Source: Prochilodus magdalenae (lineage: Eukaryota; Chordata; Actinopteri; Characiformes; Prochilodontidae). Taken from it: a DNA stretch of 64,000 nucleotides. Below are positions 51,401 through 60,700 of this stretch, piece by piece (positions within the stretch are counted from its first letter, which is position 1; every line of letters starts with the position of its first letter). The notes below the pieces were generated by a model. That model worked only from the letters and a program-made list of their open reading frames with translations, made no database searches and had not been told where the DNA came from. Position numbers and translations under genes: made by a program. The stretch spans positions 203,501 to 267,500 of the forward strand of contig JAMWET010001886.1 of assembly GCA_024036415.1 (NCBI GenBank), written 5' to 3'.

Positions 51401-52040
51401 TTTTTATTTTCCTATACCAGTAGTGGTATTTATGGGAGCATGGCTGTTTCATCCATAAGAGCCACCTCTCGTGTTAATATGTATTACTTAATGCCACAGT
51501 CTAATAGAAGTGGGGGAGTCCCTGAAGATATCAAATCAGACCTGTAGATATGGGAAGAGTGCTTATTTCTAACGATCATTCTTTATTTCCTGAGAGATTA
51601 TTTTTTATGTTCAGTATTTTAGGACAAGGGCGAGAAAATAATTTTATTTTTTTACCATTCTTCGTTGCCCTGGTTTGATATTGACATGATGATGATGGTG
51701 ACGGTGGTGATGACGACAACGATGAGCAATTATTTGCACTGAATATGCATTTTGAAGAACTCTGTAAAATGTATACAATGGCAAGCTTACATTTCCACCC
51801 TGTGTGGAGAGATTCTGTATGTTGAGACAGATATCTGTATATAGTTTGACCTTTGTACATATATACATATAAATGGTTGTGATCACTTTGGCCTTTTTTT
51901 TTTCCTTTTTTATTTTTATTGACAGGCATTGCTAACTGCATTGTGCTTGAATCTGAATTTAGACATGTACAGCTTCAGTATCTATGAAATGGAGATTATA
52001 AAAACGATGGCAATGAAAATCAGGCATTTTGTCTTTTTTG
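48469..52040 (+). other. kcnab2: Putative kcnab2 3'UTR
   Basis: About 3.5 kb after the stop contain no gene-like frame. Possible poly(A) signals are AATAAA at 50366, the variant AATGAA at 52012 followed by a strong GT/T-rich stretch (TTTTGTCTTTTTTGTCTTTG), and AATAAA at 52231. I favour the end near 52030, by the downstream element, but transcript data would be needed. A Pumilio-type TGTACATA lies at 51854-51861. Confidence 0.45.
51854..51861 (+). promoter_or_regulatory. kcnab2: Pumilio-type site in 3'UTR
   Basis: TGTACATA fits the UGUANAUA consensus of PUM proteins, inside AU-rich sequence near the likely 3' end of the transcript. Chance occurrence is possible. Confidence 0.3.
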
Positions 52041-53494
52041 TCTTTGTTTCCAATGAAAGGAAAATGAAGGGATATCAGATGTACCAAAAATTAGATTGAA
52101 AATCTGACTTAAAAAGGTTCTCTGGTTAAAATTTCTCCTTAACCTGCTCTGTATCTTTAAAAACCTCTAATGTGACTGTTTATTCACATCAGTATAGAGT
52201 TACTTTAAAAAATGTCCACTATAATACATAAATAAACATTATTAAACATTATACAGTGGAAACCGTATGTGAGGTTGAGCACTGGACAACAGACTATGGC
52301 TGGAAACTTAAATAAGGGTCACTGCATTATTCTGTCAAATGTCATATCATATTTCCGATAAGCCCTGTTCTGAAGAGATTATAGAGAGCAAGGCAAAATA
52401 GCACCAAGGTAATTAGGAAGGCACTTCATTTACACATTACACAACTTCATGGCATTCATTTACAGCCCCCAAAATAATGCAGCAGTCAGAATTATGACAA
52501 AGCATAACTAGTTTGGGGGGGACCTTTTAGATAGTGATGCACTGGTAAATGTGTCACTGACCATCAATAATGATCGACCAGCCTCTTGGCAAACCACCAT
52601 AATTTCTAAGCGTTACTTCTTCCATTGAGTGAAGGACTCCTCAGTACAATCCTGCAAAAGTGTCAGAAAATGATTCAAAATGATTAGACTAAATGGTGAC
52701 GGTGTTCCTGATCCACTGAATGGTGTGAGTGAAAAGTGTTCTGGACTAAACTATGTTGAGGAACAAACTTTAAATTTAAATATCATGTCTAGTCATGTGT
52801 AACATTACGGATTCAGACAAATGAAGTTTTCTGAGCTCCAGTGTTAGCTTTCACCTTAACTTCATCATTAGCTCCTCTGAGTTGAGGAGCAGTCTCAGTC
52901 ATGTACACATTAATACCGACCACTTTAACTAAACAAAAACATGGTTTCCAAACCAAAGCTTGGCAGATGGAGAATTCTGTCGTTTCTTCCCTTTTCCAGG
53001 AGGACATTCGTTCCAGTATTCATTTGCTAGTCTCCCTGTTAGCTGCTTGAAATGAGCAATATAAACACAGTTAAATATTACAACGTCGCAATACAGACTT
53101 CAAGATAAATACAGGAAATGTAAATGCCCTGAAACAAAGACGACCCATAAATGCTCATGCAGAATTACAAATATGAGCACATCACTAAAGAAACATCTTG
53201 GTGAACATATAAAACCACCAGGGATGCCCTGCAGCAGATTTCAGAGTAAGGGTGCGGACATGCTATCAGTTATTGCCTTTCAAAGAAAGCTTTGTAATGT
53301 TGTTTGATGGGGAAGGTTGATCTTAGTTTTACCAGAATACTGGACACATAGCTTTCCAGGTCATATCTGTGTATCTTACAACAGCACCTTGTCAGTTATG
53401 AGGCCATGACTGACATTCGCCTTGGGGTCTGCTCCTCATTATGTTTGTAAATTGACAGGATGGTCTTGTTGGTTGTTAGCTTTACTGTTCTTCA
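52041..53494. other. Convergent intergenic region
   Basis: This lies between the likely end of kcnab2 (+) and that of megf6 (-). An AATAAA on the - strand at 52184-52179 and one on the + strand at 52231 mean the two 3'UTRs could overlap. The - strand frame 52813-53007 (64 codons) is not recognised. Confidence 0.5.
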
Positions 53495-53722
53495 GTCACA
53501 GTCGATAAGAAACCAGGCAGTGACCTCCAGCTGTGAGCCAGTTTTTTCTTTCATGAAGTTCCTGTACAGAAACCTAATGGTTTGCTCTCCTGGGATTTCA
53601 CAGGTGTATTCAGTCACTCTCTTCTGTTCATCTCTGAGGCAGAATCCTTTACCCCCAGAGGACGAGCCAGTGGCTGCAATTGTGCACTTGGTTGCCTTAC
53701 TGGATCTGTTGAGAGGGGTGGG
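53495..53722 (-). other. Open frame continuing past the megf6 stop
   Basis: Directly after the TAG at 53725-53723, and in the same frame, 76 codons stay open to a TGA at 53494-53492. The product would include CLRDEQKRVTEYTCEIPG, LYRNFMKEKTGSQLEVTAWF and end LIDCD. It has three Cys and protein-like composition, but I do not recognise it. It may be 3'UTR, an extension by stop read-through, or the decayed last exon of another gene. Confidence 0.3.
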
Positions 53723-53787
53723 CTATAATGAGTTGTGAGGTGACGGGTCCTTCGTTCTGTTCCTCTTGCGGAGTTGTGGAGGCCCAC
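53723..53787 (-). CDS. megf6: megf6 last coding exon
   Basis: The acceptor TGCATTCATAG joins in phase to the previous exon, giving EG then [20 protein letters not shown] and TAG. The tail is short and basic and has no transmembrane segment. It is predicted from splice phase and a plausible acceptor, so it is less certain than the EGF exons. The open frame continues beyond the stop (see 53495-53722). Confidence 0.55.
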
Positions 53788-56700
53788 CTATGAATGCAGG
53801 TACAATCAATCAGAATTGCTGTAATCTCAGTACCTCCATCACACAAATTGAGAAAAAAAATTCACATTTTACTTTGTGCTTCTGCATAAAGCTCCAAAAA
53901 CAATCCCCCACCCCCTCCCTCACCCCAATCCTAAAATATTTTCTGACGTTTAACTACATTGCTATTCCACACCCCAAATTGAGTTCTGCTTTCTGATTCA
54001 TGTTGACTTTCATGCTTTGTGGAAAACAGTTTCATGAAAAGCATTTACAAGTCACTTCAGGACTGGAAAATCTCAGCCAGGACTGGAAAAAAGAAGGCAC
54101 CTGCTTGTAGTTAGTATTACCTTCTGTACACGTCAGCCCAATCCAACCATTCAGACACGTGCAGCGTCCATTCCGGCTGTCACAGTCCGCTCCATTCTCA
54201 CACTCGCAGCTGAGTGCGCAGTCTGGTCCGTATTGATTCACACTACAGTCTAACACACAGATTTACCAAAACGGACAAAAGAGGATAGACATGAATGAAA
54301 ATACAGAGCATAACAACATGGTGTTCTCGCTCTATAGGGGGGTTATAGGGACTTACCGCTGTCACATCTGACCCCAGTCTTTCCTGAAGAGCACAGACAC
54401 CTGCCACTCACTGGATCACACGGCGTGCTCTCCGCACAGTCACACGCAAGAGAACAGTTCTGACCAAAAGTGCCTTGTTCACATTCTGAAACGAGATCAC
54501 AGAGATCACTGTGATACTCCACACTGACCTGATCTGAACTTTCACAGAAACAGAACTTTGTGTGCAGATGTGTGACCTCTCTCGCAGCGTAGTCCCCTGT
54601 ATCCCGCAGAGCAGACGCATTGGCCAGTACTCGGGTGGCACGGAGCTCCGTTCACACAGTCGCAGTGCTGCTGACACTGAAGCCCATACAGACCTGCAGG
54701 ACAAACTACAACACAACAGAACCAGCTGAGGAGAAATGAAGGAAAAGCCACTGTGAAGGCAGATGATTAACATCGTGCCTGAGGGTTAGAAATGAGTGCA
54801 TGACAGAGACACACCATGCTCACAGCGATGTCCATAGTAGCCTGGGCCGCACTGGCAGTCTCCTGTCACTCTGTCACAAGTACTGTTGTGCTGACACATA
54901 CATTCCAGCACACAGTTTGGACCATATCGACCCTTGGGGCACTCTGTCACACAAACACACACATACACACACACACACACACATACACACAAAAGAGACT
55001 TTACAAATAGTTACACCAGCATTCCTCTTCTGTAACCCAACATTTTCCCAAGTTCAGCAAAAGTTAGAAGATAGAATAACCCTGGTAGCTTTCGTCATTT
55101 GCTATGGAGAGTTTTATTCCACTATGCTGTCTATCCCCCGTATAGCCATTTCTGACTGCTTTGGATAAAATATGTTTTTGTAAAGAATAGAAAAACAGAA
55201 AATGCTGATATACCAGGATAACAGGTGAGGATTTCAGATTTAAGGTGTTCCCAGATTCTGGACATGTCCCACACAGGTAATCACTAAAGCTTCTGTGGCC
55301 CACAAGATGTAAAGACCCATACTGAATGAATTCCATCAAGACAATTATTGTACGTTCCCCTGCACTGAAAATATAAACATAATAACCAGCCAGCTAGAGA
55401 TCTGTTGGTCATGCATTTTGCTAAAATGGTCCATTTTGACAAAAATATATGTTTTAATTAAAAGTGTTTGATTAAATGTAAATATATATACAGTATACTA
55501 ATCACTGTATCAGTTTGTTTAACAATTTGCCACTTTCTAAGCAAGCCTATTATTTGCACAGACGTGCACAAACCACATATTTACGTCTCTACTAAAGCTG
55601 ATGGTATTAATCATAAGACTGCATTGACATTGTATACCCCAACAGACTTTTGAGCAGGTACTATATTTTCCATGCACAAGCAGCCCTACGCACAACTCTG
55701 GACACTCCTGTTTAAATCACATGTTTTGTTGATATTTAAGTCCTTTAAAAAAATAAGCATCCTCTACAGAGAACACTACAAGAAGACGCCATTTCACTGA
55801 GGCTATTCTAACTGCTGCGGAAGACTGTACTTGATAATGATACATAAACATTTATATCAAATATAACACTACCTGGGTAACATGGACATACCAGGACAAA
55901 TACACCATACGCAATAGAGTGCAGACCTTTTAGCACATGGCCTAAACGTTCTGCTTTTCCAGAGCACAATAAATAAATACGTCATCGAATACGACTTAGA
56001 AATATCAGCCAAATCTAAACAACAGTCCAGCACTGATATTACAGCACTGAGTCTTTTCAAGCCAGTGTATACCAATACCTACATCATCATACATTCCTAC
56101 CAAGGGTCCCGGACTAAGCCCGATTTCAGCAGCTCGAGTAACTGGTTTAACACAAAGAAGAGTGAATAATAACAACAATGGCTAACCTTTCTCACAGTGA
56201 AGTCCAGTGAAACCTAGTCCACATGTGCAGTTCCCAGAGACAGATTCACAGAGGCCTCTGTTACTGCAGTTGCAGCGTTGAGAACAGTCTGCACCAAACC
56301 AGCCTGGAGCACAGCCTGAGTGTACACATACAAACACAGACCAGGCTACAGCACATACACATTCCATACACAGTTCGTTTTTCCTCTGACATTAAACCAA
56401 CCTTGTCCACAGTCTTCTCCTTTGTGCCCCGGGGTGCACACGCATCTCCCTGTCACTGGGTCAGTCCTTGCGCCGTCACCACAGAAGGCCACTCGGACGC
56501 AGTCCTGCCCATAGCGGCCGGCTGGGCATGCTACAGAAAGGGGTACATTCATATACCGCTATCAGACGAAAATAAGTTAAAATAGAATACTGTGTAGACC
56601 TGCCACTTTCATTCTCTTATAGCAGTTGCTGCCTGTTGTGTGCCCCATGGAGAGTTTGTAGTTCACTATATTATAAAAAGATACATATAAAAGAACTTAC

Positions 56701-57716
56701 AGACGTTGCACTGAGCACCTATAAACCCAGGTGGGCATTCACAGGTGCCTGTCGTGGCCTGGCAAACCCCCCCATTCAGACACTGGCACTGCCTCTCACA
56801 GTCTGGTCCATAGCGCCCCCTCTCACACTCTAGAAATGCAGCACATACAGCAAAACCGTATCATTAAGTTACATTTCATACAGGAGAAAACAAGGTCAGC
56901 TACAACGATCTGATATAACGCCAAACACTCATACAATGTTAAAAATGGGTTTATACCAAGATTGCACTTTGGTCCTCTGAATCCTGGAGCGCAGTAGCAC
57001 TCTCCTGACACCGGGTGGCACAACTGATTCCTCTCGGAGCACTGGCACACCTGATTGCAGTTGAGTCCGTAGGTGCCAAGCAGACAGGCTAGAGGATGTA
57101 AAACAGGATTTGAACAACCATAAAATAAAAATGGTAGACTCGATAATGTCCTTATACCACAGTACAATAAGCCAGTGCAAAGTCTCCGCCAGCATCATTT
57201 ACACACTCACTCTGTTCACAGCCATTCCCAGTGTAACCGGGTGGACAGCCACACTCTCCAGTAACATGGTGACAGGAAGTGCCCTGTGGGCAGATACACA
57301 GCTCAGCACAATCCTTACCATACGTGCCAGGCAAACAGGCTGATGGAAAAAAGAAAATCATATTTTAGCCAAATTAGATCTCTTGAAGTTTGGTTCAGTC
57401 ACAAAATGCAAAAACAATGATCGACGTTTTCATTTGTACTAGATGAAACCTGAGGATTATTATAAACTCACTGAGCACTTCAGTAGGTGTTCAGTAGGTG
57501 GGTGGGTTTTCTACAATTACTTACTTCCTTGCCTCCTTTTACCCTGTTCTTTAATGAGCAGGACCCCCACAGGACCACCACAGAGCAGGTATTATGTAGG
57601 TGGTATATCATTCTCAGCATTGCAGTGACACTTGTGACACTGGTGGTGTGTTGGTGTAAGTGGATCAGACACAAAAGTGCTCCTGGAGTGTTTGAACACT
57701 GTGTCCACTCACTAGC

Positions 57717-57755
<39 letters not shown>

Positions 57756-60700
57756 CCTTCATCAGTGGTCTGAGGTGTCCAGCAGCACTTCTGTGTCTGA
57801 TCCGCTCACACAAGTATACCAAGTATACAGAGAAACAGTTGGACCACACGTGTTATTGTAGAACTACAATGTGCTCCTATATGGTCAGAGGAGCTGAAAA
57901 AAACCAAGGAGTTAAGATACAAGGAGGTGTTTCTAATAAGGTGGGCACTGGGTGTAGGTTCTGTGCTTCTGAACTCACAGCCTCTGAACAAAACAGCCTT
58001 GTATGTGGAGTCTTAATTTACGCTTTTATAACTATGCTTATCTTACATGTAGCTTCGTAATAGTTCCCACATCATCCACACTAACTACTGCAGCAATGGG
58101 GCTAACTTTAGGGAGACACTGAATAGTGATGCCAGTGACGGGTTAGAGTATGAATGGGATACAGTTCGGGCTGTAAAAGGGTGAACTGACCTTTATCACA
58201 CTGAGCGCCTCTCCAACCAGAAGGACACATGCAGGCTCCTGTGACATGGTGACAGGGAGCAGAGTGCTCACAGCGACACAGTTCCTCACAGCCCCGACCG
58301 AAACGCCCAGACATACAAGCTAATGAGACAAATCAGTTTATGATGTATTTATTTAGCTTTAAACACAGTTTACCCCAAAATCAGTCAACTAAGACATGTT
58401 TACTGCCCAAGGTTTGCCTCTACAGACTGCAGTTACAAAGCTAATGTAGCTAAGCAGCATGACGTAAGCTGAGCTGTAACTCTAAACAGACCTGCGCATG
58501 TGGTTTCTAACACTGCACAAAATACTGTTATTAAAATGAATGGACAAAATTCAGGCTACAAGGATGACTGCTTACTACAGCGTTTAGCTACTTCTATAGA
58601 TAGTGATAAGTGGTGTTACTGGCACTGGTTGGTGTGGCTCAGCAGTTACCACCACTACCCACCAGAGAGCTGCCACCCCATGTGGGAGACAGGGGTTTAA
58701 ATCCCAGTCTAGGTAGCAAATGCCTAACACTGCACTAGCCTATCTGTAAAACGAGTAACCTTGTAAGTCGCTCTGGATAAGAGCGTCAGCTAAATGCCAT
58801 AAATGTAAATGTACTGGCAGGCAATAAGCTTCCACTGACACCTGTATTAGTCTCATCCTTCCATTGCAGAAATAGGAAAAGCAAAATTGGGATGCCCAAT
58901 CACATGACTGGGGGCCTATAATACTTAGCAAGCCCCCCGTATATGTGTGCACCTTCAGTCTGCTAATGCATCAACACTACAGTCTGCTGAAAAAGAGAAT
59001 ATATTCATTTCTCTGTTCATCAGAGCAGAATTAGAATGTTGTAGGAACTGATCCCTTAGAGATCCCTTCCTATGTACTTTAACATGCAAAAGTTTGGGCA
59101 CCCCTGGACAAAAGCTCTGTTAGCTTCTCAAATCCGCAATAGACTAGGAGGCACAGACTGAAGGTTTTGCCATGGCCCTCACAGTCAGTCAACCTATACG
59201 TAATTAACAATAAGCAGGTAAGACCTCAAAAGAGCAGTGCATGCAAGACCAGCCCAAGGAGCTCATAGAAGTCACAGGCTAAATCCCCCAAACAACCACA
59301 TCTGAAAGACTCTTAGCTGCTACAAAAAGCAATTACAAGCTGTGATACCTGGTAAAGCAGGTGTTACCAAGCACTGACCATGCAGGGTGCCTTAACTTTT
59401 GCTTTAGGCCCTATTCCTTATGTAAAAGATGGAAATAAATGTTTTTAAAATGCTTTTAACTTTTAAAAATAATTGTATGCCTTTCAGAAATCAGGTCACC
59501 TTTTACTCGCTTGGCTATGTTAGCTGCCAGAGGGATGATGGGATGGGATACCTTTTTCGCAGTGCTCTCCAATCCAGCCTGGCCCACAAGCACACTGCCC
59601 AGTCTGCCTGTCACACTGGCCTCCATTCTTGCACTCACACTTATGCTGGCAGTCTGTCCCAAAACTTCCTGCAGCACACTCTAAAAACACACAGACATTT
59701 ACACAGGGAGACGCAAATCAATCGAGAAAACCAGGGTTTTATGTGAGAGACGAAAAAATCAGATCAGGTCAGATCACATTTACACAACTTCCCACTTAGA
59801 CCAAAAGGTAGTTGATCAACCAAGATGGCTGGTGTCCAAAGTTTGCTTCAACTAACAGCGCTCACAAACACTGGAACTCAATAACCATCCAAACAGAACA
59901 GACTGAGCTCCGTCACCAAAGCACCAAAACTACATAGCCGCTGGCTAGCCACTGATAGAGAAGTTTCTGGGGGGGCTTTCTCAGCTCTCACTTGAATCAG
60001 ACCAAATTTCTCCGAAAAACTGTATTAATAAAAGTTGACTTAAGTTTGTTGGTGGGCCGTTACGTTTTGTAGTTATTACCAGGTGGGCCTCGGGGTGGAT
60101 GAGGTTGAGAAGCCCTGTCCTAGAATACACCGACTGAGGTTGTACAACCTTAGTGAAGAGCTGGATCCTGTTAAGTGGGTTAAGAGATGTTTTGGTAATG
60201 CATTGCTTTAGTAGCCTCACAGCACAGAAATCTAATCTAAAGTGGTGTTACGTGGATACCAAACATATCTCAGCATCTCCTGGCTAATCGGCTAATTCTG
60301 AGGTAAGCAGGCAATTGTGTAAATTAGATTTTTCTCTTCTGTTATTGTGTTACGTGTTCAGGCTTAACCTGACCGGTCAAACAATCTAACTGGCGCTTGC
60401 ACAAATATTGTATCACCCGCAGCCCCCAAAGCCTGGCTAGAAGTGGATGACTAATTAGAGTCTCATATGTTTGGCAAAGTGAAGTAAACGTGTGTTTGGA
60501 CCGTTCATGTGAGATTGGGCATTTCCTGTAGTATGGGCTTCATTAGTCTGTTCGTGCTGAAACGTGAGTAAATTTACAGCATAAAGCTGCAGCGCTGAGC
60601 GTTATGAGGTGAGTGGGGTAGGAAAGGAGAGGTTTTATTGGGCAGACAGCTTGAGGAGGTCTAGAAGACTGTCTGCGGTCAGAACTGCTGCTGAATGTCT

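Larger units (their letters stand above)
58320..59551 (-). other. megf6: megf6 intron with SINE and other repeat
   Basis: Holds a tRNA-derived SINE (58620-58815) and a probable DNA-transposon fragment (59090-59450). No exon or other gene is recognised. Confidence 0.7.

Noticed and set aside
52813..53007. 64-codon - strand frame between the two genes
   Set aside because: Unrecognised, and short enough to be chance. Kept only as a note, because it lies downstream of the unexplained 76-codon frame.
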